A stretch of 64,000 nt of DNA from Aplectana chamaeleonis (Eukaryota; Nematoda; Chromadorea; Rhabditida; Cosmocercidae). A program made the translations under genes and the position numbers. Under the pieces are notes generated by a model that did not search any database, was not told the DNA's origin, and worked only from the letters and a program-made list of their open reading frames with translations. Position 1 is the first letter of the stretch, and the number at the start of each line of letters is the position of its first letter. The stretch covers positions 1,488,501 through 1,552,500 of the forward strand of contig JAPDOI010000066.1 in the NCBI GenBank assembly GCA_029168955.1, given 5' to 3'. Below, one piece after another: positions 55,701-64,000 of the stretch.

Positions 55701-58700
55701 CGCCCTCTCTATTATAGGCCGCGTCTTTTGAAAGTGATACTGCCGTCATCCTACTTCACGGATTTGGCCATTAAATGCGCCCCAAAACTCAAGGGCTCGC
55801 CCTTTGTGGGCACATTTATTCGTCCCTCCCTACCTAAAAGTGCTCCAGGCAGGCCTCGCCACCCTGGAGTAGGTAAACGGCAGGATTCCTTTCTTCCTCA
55901 TCGTACGTCTGCCAATAATGCAATTCATACTACCATCAAGCCGCCCACAATTCCAGCTAATCATCATTCTTTTTCCAATACTGCTCTTGGTAATTGTCCT
56001 CGTGTCTCACTTTCTATCGTTGATAATTGTAGTCCAGTTTCAAATCCTGCTCCCGATAATTGTAATCCTAATATTCCTCAACCTAGTCGTTTTAGTTTGG
56101 AAAACCTCCAACCAGTTGTTATTCCTAGTGATCAGTCACCATCTGTTGTCTCCGATATGTCTATTCATGTTGTGTCGGGGAATACTAGTCCATCTTTAAA
56201 CGAGTAGAAATTCCTCGGTCGCCTGATCAATATTCTAAATCTATTGATGTGCTTGAAACCGGCTCTCACTCTTGTTTGGATTTTGAACAAGTTAAGTCTG
56301 CGCGTTCACTGGGTACTGGCTCACCATGCATTTCGACTAATATTCGCTCCTCCCAAAAATGTGGGGTTTCTTGTTTTTCTAATAAAACAGCATCAGTTCA
56401 GTGTCATTGCACTCACAGAGACGTGGCTTACGCACAACATAACTGACGCCTCTCTAGTGGGTGAGTGTTCTGCCATTTACGACCTGCTCAGATGTGATCG
56501 AAAACATAAAAAAGGTGGTGGTGTAGCATTCATGGTTAAAAAGGCTCTTTTTCCCAGGCTCATATTCACCAACTCGGTCCCTGATGGTTATGAAATCATT
56601 TGTATTGAAGTCAGCTCTGGCGATATTGTTATTCGTTTGGTTTTGGTCTATAGGACTCCTCGTGCACCTCTGCGGCCTTTGGTCTATTGATTGAAACATT
56701 GAGTGATCTTGTATCCTGCAACTATCCTTGCATTCTTACAGGCGATTTTAACCTTCCTAACGTTGACTGGGCCCAACCTAATGTGTCTAGTGCCATTGAG
56801 CTAATCTTTCGACCTAGTTGGGCTTTGTCGTGACTATAATCTTTCCCAACTGGTAACTGCAGAAACCCATGGTAATAATATCCTGGATTTGCTCCTAACT
56901 AATAACGTCGATCTTGTGGACAATATTAGAGTATGTGATCCTGTAGGGACTAGTGATCATGCTACAATTCATTTTGAGCTCAATTTTGCCACCCCTTTTA
57001 GTGATTTTAAAGTCCTCAGAAGAGACTTCAAAAATGCTAATTTTCCCGCAATCTTTGACTACTTGAATGGTGTTGATTGGTACTGGGCGTTTAACACTGC
57101 TGACTCGGTCAATGCTAAGTATGAAATGTTTATTTCTATTTTGCAGCACTGCATCCATCTTTTGTACCACTCATAGAAGTTTCGAACAGCACGGGCCATC
57201 TTCCGAACATTTGCAGCGCCTGGCGCATAGAAAATCTCACGCATGGGATCGGGCCAGAATTACTAATACAGCAGACGATTGGGATGTTTATAGGGTTGTG
57301 TGTCATAGATTTGATAAGCAATTGAAAAAGTTTAACAGAAATATGGAAAAGAGGATCATTGAATCAGGTAAAAAGAATGCTTTTATAGGCTTTGAATTCT
57401 AGATTGAGAGACAAACCGCGATTGGGACCTATTGAGTATGAGGGGTCCACAATAACAGACGATAAGGAGAGGTCAGAAATCTTCGCATCTGTTTTTGAAA
57501 AGGCTTTATGAGGACGACGGGCCTAGTGACCTCTGACTTTAACCCAAGAATTCAGTGCAATGGATGATTCCGTCTGGTTTTATCCAGAGGATGTTCACAA
57601 GTTCCTTTCTAGCTGGCCTAATTCATTTTCCGATACACCAGACCATTTGCCTTTGAAATTCATTAAACATGTAGCCCACATCATAGTTGGACCGCTTACA
57701 TACATTTTTAATCTTTCTTTCATGCGAGCAGAGGTTCCGGATAGATGGCGTGTCGCCTTTGTCACTCCTATCCCGAAAAAACCGCCTCATACTAGCCCTG
57801 AAAACTTTAGGCCAGTAAGTATTACCTCGCTCTTCGGTAGGTTGTTTGAGAAGATCCTTAAGGTGAGAATTTGTAAGCATTTGGAGGACCACTCGATAAT
57901 TTCGGAATCTCAACATGGTTTCCAGAAGAAAAAGTCGACGGTGACAGCCATGTTGCAATCACTTAATGAATGGACCTCACATGTGGATGAGGGAGAAGAG
58001 GTTGATGTTATCTATGTTGACTTTTCCAAGGCTTTCGACAGGGTCTCCCATTCCAAACTCATGTCCAAGCTCGCCCAAGTTGGTATTCATCCTAGAATAA
58101 TAGCATGGATAAGAGCCTTTTTAAGCAATAGGTCCTTTGTTGTTCGAGTTAATTCAACTTTTTCCGATCCTAAACCCATTTGCAGTGGCGTACCTCAGGG
58201 GGGAGTTCTATCCCCAATTCTATTTAATATATTTACTTATGAATTACCACGACTAGTTACTTGTGACTGTGTCAGGTTAAATGCTCTGCTTTCGCTGATG
58301 ATTTCAAAATTTTCTCTCCTATTCAGACAGTAAGTGACAGGGAATACTTGCAAATGGCGTTGTGTAAGATTGTAAATTGGTCTAGAGACTGGAGTATGTT
58401 GCTTTCAAGTGAAAAAACTAAAGTTTTGCACATCGGAAGCAATAGTGCAGGTTCTGTTTATACCATTGGTGGTCAACAGCTCCAGGTTGTCGATGAAATA
58501 ATGGATTTGGGTTTTCTGGTGCGTAGCGATCTCACTTTTGATGCTCACTGTGCTAAAGCCGTGTCTAGAGCGACTAAGGTTATGTATAGCATGTTCAGAG
58601 CTCTATCCAGTAACAGCGAAAAGGTGCTACTTAAGGCTTATAAAACCTATGTAAGACCTCACCTTGAGTATGGAACTGTGATCTTCAACCCTCACAAGGT

Positions 58701-61700
58701 TTCGACCACTGTTGCGCTGGAGAAACTTCAAAACAGCTTCACACGCAAGGTGATGATGAGGGTCAACGGACTCAATTATAGTCAAATGCCCTGCAGCATT
58801 GATAGGAACAAGAAGCTACAGATAGACTCCGCTGGCCTGCAGAAGGAAAAGATTCGATATTCTGATGGTTTACAAGATCTTGTATGGCTATGTTGGACTC
58901 AAGGCAAATGAATTCCTTCAACTAAGGGCATCTACCACAAGAGGTAGCAGTTTCAAACTCGTTCGTAACAGAGCCAAGAAAAGTCTGAGGCACCATTTCT
59001 TTGTTAATAGAGCCGGGAGCGAGTTTGAAAAGCTACTCAAAAGGTGCAGTCTCCCTACAACCCTACCTGCGTTTAAACGTCTCTTGGATCAGTACTTGAT
59101 GACTGTGGATGTCTGAGCCGGTTTCTGGCCTTTTATTACTATTGTATAGGTTTTACATTCTATTTATTCATTATTTGCTGCATTTGTTCTGTGTAAATTA
59201 ACTAAGCAGGCTAGACCTGTAATAAACATACATACATATACATGTTTCGCAAATGAGCAGGCTTCGGCTAAACTGGAAGGCAGCGTTAGATAGAAAAGGA
59301 TTTGTGTTTTCGATCGGTATATCGCACTTGGCCGAAGAACCAATGCTGAAGGTCTAAAGTCGTCAAAGTCGAGTGGCGGGAGACTTTCGCATCAACCTAA
59401 TAATTTGGCAGGCTTCCAAACACAGTCCATCGCCTAGGTCTCACTTAGAAACCCGGGAGCCATAAAGAATCCAAGCCAAGGGGAGGAAAACTGCAAACCT
59501 ATGTGGCCTCCTAGCAGAGCTTGCTTTCAAACGCTTCGCACGAACATGATCACGGGCTATTGGACTAGGATCTTCTGAAATTATGGGGTATTATTCCTTC
59601 ACCCAATAGGTTTATGTTCAGCTTTGTAATGACATCTTTGGCCACTACTGTTTGGCCATGTTTTCCCAATTTTCCGCTCTACCGGATGGTCCTTAGGTAA
59701 AACCCAACATACAGTAATGTTACTATATCCATTCCCCACAGCTTTCAGACGAACTTTTTTAATGACGTCTCCTCCCCGGGGTTCGTACCTTGTAAGACCT
59801 CGTGCTTCCTAGGCCAAAATCACCCTCCCACGATCAGCGACGCGAAGGGATGTTTACCATGAACATCGACCCAAAGTCGAAATGCTTGAAATGTACTGTC
59901 GCGAGAAGAAGAATCCAGGTCTTAAGCTTCCAGACAAGTCGTTGGTACCAGAATTCATTGACCCCGGGAAGATTCGAATAGATTTCAGAAGTATTCTAAT
60001 TGTACGAGTACTACTTGAATCATTAAGAAGTTGACGAAACCTCTTAAGTCCATCAAGTATCCCCTCTATTTCGGACTGTAGGTTACCGATAGTCTTTTCA
60101 TAGAAGCGTATTGGTGGTGAGCGGATGCAGCACGCGCCATGATCACTAATAAACAATACAGAGGGAATGTAGACAACATTTGAGCACATACCCACCCCAA
60201 TGGACAGGATTGACCCATGTCAACACACAACTATACCTGATATTAACCAAATGAACACTCTGCTACATAGGTCATGGATCCAGTCAATCAAAGAATGCAA
60301 ATAACGCCTCTTACGACGTGTTTGCAGCGGCTGCAACGATGGAGAGGTAGAGTCCGGATTCGACACAGACTTCGACGTTCTGCAATACATAAATTCACGT
60401 TTTTTTCTGACTGTTGAGAGCCAACAAACAAAGTCGCTCATTACCTAGGTGAAGGCGACAATTCTACTGCCTTCGAATTCGATCTCGATCCTGCTGTAAA
60501 GAAAACATATAATCTTCACGGGAGAAGAGGAACAAAATACACCAAGATTTCCCACTTCTCAACCCAGGACGTACACGAGGCGAGTCTGTGCTACTGCATT
60601 CTCCAGTCGATTTTCCATTGGAGGAAGCAACTGCAAGCGGAACCATTCAACACGGTGTTGAAACGTTCGCAAAAATGGTCCAAATCACGAGGTAAATAGG
60701 CTTCTATAAATACACGAACGCCGCTGTAGGCACCGAAAACCGGCCAGAATGAGTCTACTCGATCATTCTTGAGTCGCAAGCTTTCCTACCACCACGAACA
60801 ACAATGAATAGTGCCTTCTTCAGGCAGCATACAAGCTGACAAACATAGTCGAAATTACATCATAAATAGGCCCGCATGGGTCCTAACATGTCACCAACGG
60901 CATTTGGAGCGCTGAAAATTAGCCAATGTGACAACATTTGAGCAATCCCGTCCCGTGAGCCAGGAAAACCCCACGCCCACAAATAACAGAACGAAGAGTG
61001 GAGCGTGAAAACACATGGATCACCACGTGTTTTCTCACGCTCCTTGGTGACATGGTAGGAGCCACGCGGGCCGATTTATTGTGTTATTTCAACTATGCAT
61101 GTTGGCGTGTATGCTGCCAGCCTGAGAATAATTTCCAGTTCTTTTGCTATCCTTAGAGAGAACTTCGGGCTAATCACAATGATAGCTCCAGTATCGCTCA
61201 GAGCCCACTACAAACGGAAATATGACCCTTCAAATGCTTTGAACTGCTGGAAATTAGTGGACGAGTTGCCTCGAGCCTGTTGCTTCTCGTCATTTGCAGC
61301 CATCATATCAGAGCATACCCCAATATGACGCCAGAGCGATAACTATACATGAACCTCGCGGCGCGTCCCTTCCCTACTGAGACCGAAAACCTCAAGGTGA
61401 AGGGAATGGCTGTTTTTTTCCTTTTCGAGGCGGCCCAATGGATGCTTCAGTATATCTCGCTTATTCAATTGAATTGAGATTTCGCGCTTGGTAGCGCAGT
61501 TTAACACGGCAGCCGGACTATAATATTGAGAATTACCCACCCATGATATTGAAAGGTGCCTTCAAACTCGGTGTTTACGATGAACATCATACTTAAGCTC
61601 GTCTCAAAAATGGAGTTGAGTGGTCGTGAGCTATCGAACAGTGAAGAAACAGCGAATGAAAGCGCTCAGATTAAGCTAAAACATAGATTTCTAACAAACG

Positions 61701-64000
61701 TAAAGGTTCATACGCGCCCCGCTACTTTCTGCAAGCGCGCGCTAATGGCGGAATGTGCGCGAATCCATTAGGCTGGATGTGGCGGAAACCCTTGGCGATT
61801 TGCCATCGAAAGCGTACGCGGCGCCACAAGCTCGTCAGAGAAGAAGGCGGGGCGGGCTAGGAAGGCGTAGTGAGCTAACAAAATATTCACTTTGCGGCCG
61901 TTTTCATCGATTCCTGCACCTTTGTTTGACCCTATCAACTCCAGCATATGCCAGTATAGTGTTTCACACTGAAAACGCGATTCATCGCAAACACTGGTCT
62001 CAACAGTAAATCCTTCCCCTCATCTATTGTTTTCAGAAAACCCTCATTCGATTATATTAGTCATGAGATGGGGAGTAATAGCCCAGCGACTCAGAATTAC
62101 TCAAATACTGTTTTTCTGGTTCGTTTTCGGCGCTTCCAACGGCGTTAGCGTCCTGTTGTAAAACACAGATTTATTAATGCTGTCATCAAGCATGCTAACG
62201 AGCACATATGCAGCCTCTAAGCTAGCGCAGTATAAATCACACCTGCGATATCATCACGCTTAGGCTTCCTGCTGACAACGGGCTTCCGTTGGGAGTCAGG
62301 ATTCGGGACCGCTGCAAGACTTGAGATAGAGTTAGATTACTTGCTCATGTCTGGACTAGAGTCCATGTCTACCCGAATCAAACCAACCTGTTTTATTGCG
62401 TTTCGCAGTTGTTGACGTCTGTTCCACCCCATCTTTAGGAGCCTCATCCGCTGGAGTTTTGCGTTTAGTAGTGCGACCTCCGCGCTTCAGCATGTCATCA
62501 GCTATCTAGAAATCGGGTCGCATGACATTGCTCACTCGCGTGCGTATGCGCCACGGTCCGGTGAGTGTCGCGCGCGCAGAAAACGCGTGACTAATCCACT
62601 TGATTTCACTCGAATGCGGAGGTTGTATGTCTTCACCCCTTTCGCGGCTCGAGACGCTTACCGACCGCGACGCAGCACGCCCGAGTGAACAATGTTCTCT
62701 CCCTAAGAGTCACATCAATCTCGATTTGACAAAATCGTGTTTCTACTTTCTACTTCTATCACGACTTTACAGAAAATTTTTTTCGCTTCATGATTTGTCA
62801 CCAAAGTAGATCAAAAAACAACGATGTAGACCCAAAACTCTCCCTCGAATATGCTAGAAACGCAAAAAATTTAGGTATGGTTGAATCCGGATTTTTCCTC
62901 GAACCGGTGCTTTCTGTCCAAGACGCGCGCCGCACCCATATACACACAGGAAGGCGAGTCATCTTTTGGGAAACCGCGACGCAGCTACCGGACGCAATAT
63001 AATTCGACCAATATTAGGTGCACCCTCTTCCACGCACGCCACGTAGCTGCGTCGCGGCTTTATGAACGACAGACTTGTACGACAGCTTCACCTCTATTTG
63101 AGAGCGAAGTTTACATTCGCCTGTGTCGCAACAGTGTTTGCCTGCAACCGCGGACTTGAAATTTGCCGCGAAATGGAGCGCACACAGAGAAATGATAAAT
63201 TTCGAATAATTTTTCCAAAGTAATAACATTAAACTGCAACCAAACTCACCTTGTACAACTTGGAGAAATTCAGTTGCTCCGTGTATCCTGTTTTCCGTGC
63301 GATGGAGAAGAATTCATTCAGCGGCGCGACTGAGTCCGGGGCGCTCTAAAGTCTTACTATTGAGGCTGAAATAATATGATGGGTGGTCGCAGCTGCTATC
63401 AAGGTCGGGTTCATACTTCACGCGACGAGCGATACGACACAATCGTGTCCAAATCAACCAAAAATCGATACGCATAAAATTCACTGCCGCGGTCAGCTGT
63501 CGCGGTATAAATGAACCCGGCCCTAATGGTATAACTCAGGAGCAGAAAGCAATTTCATCTGAAAACAAATTTCAAAACTGAATTTTACCAGTTTTTAAAT
63601 CATATTCAAAACCAAGAATAAAGCCTTTTTTTTCAAATTCCGGTTATCGAAACGGAACAAATACTTCTATTTCGAAAATGGGAAGTTAGAACGCCAAACC
63701 TTTGGGAGAATGAAGGAATCAAAAAAATCGCGGTCACCATCTTGTGGTGGCTTCATTCCGCCTTTTCAAAAGTTTTTTTTTGGAAATCAAAATCCCGCTC
63801 TACCCTAGCTGCAGGCAAAGCCACCCCTTGCAACACCAGAAAAACCAAACACACCTTCAACAGCCCCTTTAAACTCGCAGGTAGTCCTTTCAGAAACGCT
63901 TCTTTCATCTCATACACCTTGTCAGGCCTTGACTCCTCTGCCTAAACAAAAATATTGAATAAACGCCTGTCCCAGGAAAAAAATATCTTTGGAATCTTGC
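52730..64000 (-). CDS. Multi-exon host gene, unknown basic protein (partial, runs off the right edge)
   Basis: I rebuilt this gene from GT-AG boundaries and codon phase. Exons 1-8 (63941 down to 60237) join in frame throughout, and the final two exons (53376-53136, 53070-53017) join in frame and end in TAG. The link across the intron at about 59.8-53.4 kb is unresolved: the candidate exon 59858-60145 does not fit the phase of its neighbours, so at least one exon or splice site is missing. The product has an amphipathic N-terminal part, a lysine/arginine-rich middle (RGGRTTKRK, RKPKR, RRKRR), a Ser/Pro-rich stretch, a hydrophobic segment (SRVFIWLIS) and a very basic C-terminus. A nuclear or nuclear-envelope role would fit but is a guess; I do not recognise the family. 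Confidence 0.65.
52747..52752 (-). terminator. Polyadenylation signal AATAAA
   Basis: AATAAA on the minus strand lies 265 bp downstream of the stop codon at 53017-53019. It is the first canonical signal after the last exon, so the 3' UTR probably spans about 52730-53016. Confidence 0.6.
53017..53070 (-). CDS. Host gene, last exon
   Basis: Acceptor CCATTTGCAG, 17 codons INKKYKRIEEKKKKRLS and TAG. Phase 0 continues the previous exon. The strongly basic end may be a nuclear localisation or nucleic-acid-binding tail. Confidence 0.8.
   Translation of the reverse strand: MNKKYKRIEEKKKKRLS
53136..53376 (-). CDS. Host gene, penultimate exon
   Basis: Acceptor GTGTGCATTTCAG, 80 codons including LAAGGSVVPGLTVRRAPCSP, LGDRMGVTSGEKRSATKLRN and IPGMQNFAKGRRSIIIDQ, donor GTGGGT at phase 0. 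It requires two bases from an upstream exon that I could not place. Strong splice sites and uninterrupted frame make it a confident exon. Confidence 0.8.
53760..54217. mobile_element. TTAA family A2 element, 458 bp
   Basis: AGGCAGCATACACGCTCG at the left, CGTGTATGCTGCCT at the right, and TTAA on both sides (53756-53759 and 54218-54221). The uninterrupted opposite arm of the surrounding foldback shows the empty site, so the TTAA duplication is well supported. Internal arms match 35361-35820. Confidence 0.9.
55128..56207 (+). CDS. CR1-like ORF1 protein (359 aa)
   Basis: The intact ORF1 of the retrotransposon. Residues 47-89 form a predicted coiled coil (EKQLEEIRQLREDNLKLRLL). Residues 144-235 look like the RRM-type RNA-binding region of CR1/L2 ORF1 proteins (RSIVIAGIPERV, INVYRLSRP, RPRLLKVILPSSYFTDLAIK). 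The tail (240-359) is Asn/Pro/Ser-rich with repeated DNC-P phrases. ORF1 proteins of this type bind and chaperone the element RNA. ORF2 follows downstream in the same orientation. The frame is undamaged although ORF2 is not, so this copy is dead only through ORF2. Confidence 0.75.
   Translation: MSSLLTVVTKFRGKKRGLVDVSSPSSGLDLLADAIQQMELDDSVPAYMKVIVQFLLDSKEKMDCATMENEKQLEEIRQLREDNLKLRLLCNSPNASFDSNLVLDRSPVNTDVEHHSRSAISVCTQTEASNQPQDLSVCDQKEMSRSIVIAGIPERVHQTSSVCVDYDYECIKRLFDFLNIPCKPINVYRLSRPLYYRPRLLKVILPSSYFTDLAIKCAPKLKGSPFVGTFIRPSLPKSAPGRPRHPGVGKRQDSFLPHRTSANNAIHTTIKPPTIPANHHSFSNTALGNCPRVSLSIVDNCSPVSNPAPDNCNPNIPQPSRFSLENLQPVVIPSDQSPSVVSDMSIHVVSGNTSPSLNE
56244..59116 (+). pseudogene. CR1-like ORF2 (endonuclease and reverse transcriptase), frameshifted
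   Basis: Endonuclease blocks appear in order: FSVIALTETWL (56.4 kb), GDFNLPNVDW (56.74 kb), TSDHATIHFEL (56.95 kb). The reverse transcriptase follows: ENFRPVSITSLFGRLFEKIL, SESQHGFQKKKSTVTAML, VIYVDFSKAFDRVSHSKLMS, SGVPQGGVLSPILFN, then FADD at 58291-58302 in a different frame, and the thumb and C-terminal region to the stop near 59116. The reading frame changes at about 56690, 57175, 57400, 57510, 58275 and 58850. All catalytic motifs are present as sequence but not in one frame. Confidence 0.85.
59426..59857. other. Intronic spacer, no exon assigned
   Basis: Lies between the foldback and candidate exon 9. I looked for the missing exon that would fix the phase and found no convincing acceptor-donor pair. 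Confidence 0.4.
59858..60145 (-). CDS. Host gene, candidate exon 9 (phase unresolved)
   Basis: An open stretch with acceptor GTTTATTAG and donor GTAAAC encodes a heptad-like segment IGNLQSEIEGILDGLKRFRQ followed by LLNDSSSTRTIRILLKSIRI. Its open frame needs a two-base carry from exon 8, which supplies one, so either exon 8 uses another donor (GTTAAT 11 bases earlier would work) or this is not a real exon. Confidence 0.4.
60237..60379 (-). CDS. Host gene, exon 8 with hydrophobic segment
   Basis: Acceptor TTTATGTATTGCAG, TSKSVSNPDSTSPSLQPLQT, RRKRRYLHSLIDWIHDLCSR and VFIWLIS, donor GTATAG in phase 1. The basic RRKRR followed by a 20-residue hydrophobic/aromatic helix could be a membrane segment or a buried helix. 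Confidence 0.75.
60445..60493 (-). CDS. Host gene, exon 7
   Basis: Acceptor TTTTCTTTACAG, SGSRSNSKAVELSPSPR across the junctions, donor GTAATG. Both junction codons (TCA and AGA) are restored exactly by splicing, which supports the model. Confidence 0.75.
60541..60630 (-). CDS. Host gene, exon 6
   Basis: Acceptor CCGCTTGCAG; with the base from exon 5 it gives IASSNGKSTGECSSTDSPRV and RPGLRSGKSW, donor GTATTT in phase 1. Ser/Gly-rich, probably disordered. Confidence 0.65.
60822..61118. mobile_element. TTAA family A2 element, diverged copy
   Basis: AGGCAGCATACAAGCTGACA at the left and GCGTGTATGCTGCC at the right, with GGAGCGTGAAAACAC and GTGTTTTCTCACGCTCC forming the centre. Flanks (CTTC, AGCC) no longer show TTAA. 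Confidence 0.75.
61119..61560 (+). mobile_element. TTAA family A3 copy in a host intron
   Basis: GAGAATAATTTCCAGTTC, GCTAATCACAATGATAGC, CCTCGAGCC, GAGATTTCGCGCTTGG and the terminal CTTCAAACTCGGTGTTTACG run in the same order as 47883-48340. The left end abuts the A2 copy, so one probably inserted beside or into the other. Confidence 0.6.
61561..62100. other. Intronic sequence, no exon seen
   Basis: Part of the intron between exons 5 and 6 of the host gene. The short open frames (for example around 61755-62009) have no splice support. Confidence 0.4.
62101..62152 (-). CDS. Host gene, exon 5
   Basis: Acceptor TTTTACAACAG, DANAVGSAENEPEKQYL, donor GTAATT with one base carried over. The 1.47-kb intron after it contains two transposable elements (60822-61118 and 61119-61560). 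Confidence 0.6.
62241..62311 (-). CDS. Host gene, exon 4
   Basis: Acceptor CAAGTCTTGCAG, continuing the codon from exon 3 to give AVPNPDSQRKPVVSRKPKRD and DIAG. The donor that keeps the frame is GTGATT; the slightly stronger-looking GTGTGA two bases earlier would lead to a stop in exon 5. Confidence 0.75.
62388..62505 (-). CDS. Host gene, exon 3
   Basis: Acceptor GATTTCTAG, start ATAGCTGATGAC in phase 0, encoding IADDMLKRGGRTTKRKTPAD and EAPKDGVEQTSTTAKRNKT, donor GTTGGT with one base left over. The Lys/Arg cluster could be a nuclear localisation signal. An in-frame ATG here (MLKRGG) would be an alternative start if exons 1-2 belong to another gene. Confidence 0.8.
62974..63057. repeat. Inverted repeat, perfect 15-bp stem
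   Basis: CCGCGACGCAGCTAC (62974-62988) and its exact complement (63043-63057) enclose 54 bp. It lies in the intron between exons 2 and 3 of the host gene. An M4-like remnant (GTGTCGCAACAGTGTTTGCC) follows at 63122. Confidence 0.65.
63250..63345 (-). CDS. Host gene, exon 2
   Basis: Acceptor AAGACTTTAG, 32 codons (SAPDSVAPLNEFFSIARKTG and YTEQLNFSKLYK), donor GTGAGT, phase 0 at both ends. A Tourist-like MITE (63401-63523) sits in the intron before it. A possible mini-exon after TTTGTTTTCAG at 63558 is not needed for the frame. Confidence 0.75.
63401..63523. mobile_element. Tourist/Harbinger-like hairpin MITE (family M8), copy 2
   Basis: AGGTCGGGTTCATACTTCAC at the left pairs with GTATAAATGAACCCGGCCC at the right. 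On the minus strand the element follows TTA (63524-63526) and begins GGGCCGGGTTCAT, a Harbinger-style end; the other flank is TCA. It sits in the intron between exons 1 and 2 of the host gene. Confidence 0.7.
63855..63941 (-). CDS. Host gene, exon 1 of those visible
   Basis: Acceptor TTTTTGTTTAG, 29 codons (AEESRPDKVYEMKEAFLKGL and nine more), donor GTGTGT, phase 0 at both ends. Upstream exons must lie beyond 64000. Confidence 0.7.

Larger units (their letters stand above)
54782..59240 (+). mobile_element. CR1-like non-LTR retrotransposon, nearly full length, inactivated
   Basis: About 345 bp of leader, ORF1 (55128-56207), a broken ORF2 (about 56244-59116), and a short 3' end finishing in CATACATACATATACATG, the short-tandem tail typical of CR1. 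The insertion point is defined by the foldback arm it interrupts (54781/59241). Confidence 0.85.
53460..59425. mobile_element. Foldback element with insertions in both arms
   Basis: The left arm is 53460-53759 plus 54218-54445; the right arm is 54446-54781 plus 59241-59425. Reverse-complement matches include CGCCTGCCAAATTATT, CTTCGGCCAAGTGCGATA, ATAATTCAGTGGTAATCTTC, GATGATAGTGTTTGCG, GATTTGGCAAC and AGTGGGGACTTGGCCATTAT. Without its insertions it would be a palindrome of about 1.05 kb. A TTAA element occupies the left arm and a CR1-like retrotransposon the right arm. It lies in an intron of the host gene. Confidence 0.85.

Noticed and set aside
1..64000. CRISPR arrays, bacterial operons, rRNA
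   Set aside because: Regular repeats found are minisatellites without spacers, and all coding signals are eukaryotic.

Overview
The window looks like nuclear DNA of a parasitic nematode, most likely a strongylid such as a hookworm. This is an inference from four things: the protein style of the non-LTR retrotransposon remnants (RTE-like C-termini and a CR1-like element), mariner fragments of nematode type, a 22-nt stretch that is nearly nematode spliced leader 1, and short GT-AG exons separated by transposon-filled introns. There are no bacterial operons, rRNA genes or CRISPR arrays.

Layout. 1-52.7 kb holds almost no recognisable host coding sequence. It is a mosaic of nested transposable elements: a tRNA-derived SINE family (186, 45.8 and 46.1 kb), two mariner remnants (3.8 and 45.0 kb), hAT-type elements with subterminal motif clusters (9.7, 17.6, 35.8 and 48.5 kb; three have perfect 8-bp target duplications), TTAA-flanked elements of two kinds (one starting AGGCA, one starting CCCATTCAC), Tourist/Harbinger-like hairpins, at least seven hairpin MITE families, four C-terminal pieces of one RTE-like LINE family (13.8, 17.2/19.5, 27.3 and 38.2 kb), a broken CR1-like fragment (20.4-21.7 kb), a 1.5-kb pyrimidine-rich tract (7.9-9.5 kb), and a 42-bp minisatellite (39.9-40.9 kb) with an inverted partner (41.6-41.9 kb). 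A spliced-leader-like sequence followed by a splice donor lies at 39.6 kb.

52.7-64 kb holds one multi-exon host gene on the minus strand that runs off the right edge. I rebuilt eight consecutive exons from 63.94 to 60.24 kb and the last two at 53.38-53.02 kb from splice signals and matching reading phases. The protein is basic and serine-rich with a hydrophobic helix and a possible coiled coil; I do not recognise it. Its large last intron contains a foldback element about 1 kb long, with a TTAA element inserted in its left arm and a nearly full-length but frameshifted CR1-like retrotransposon (54.78-59.24 kb) in its right arm.

The layering gives relative ages: the RTE-like LINE is older than the hAT element that split it, the CR1 fragment at 21 kb is older than the TTAA element inside it, and the foldback in the host intron is older than both elements that interrupt its arms. 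All boundaries come from reading inverted repeats and target duplications by eye; family names are assignments by signature, not by database search.
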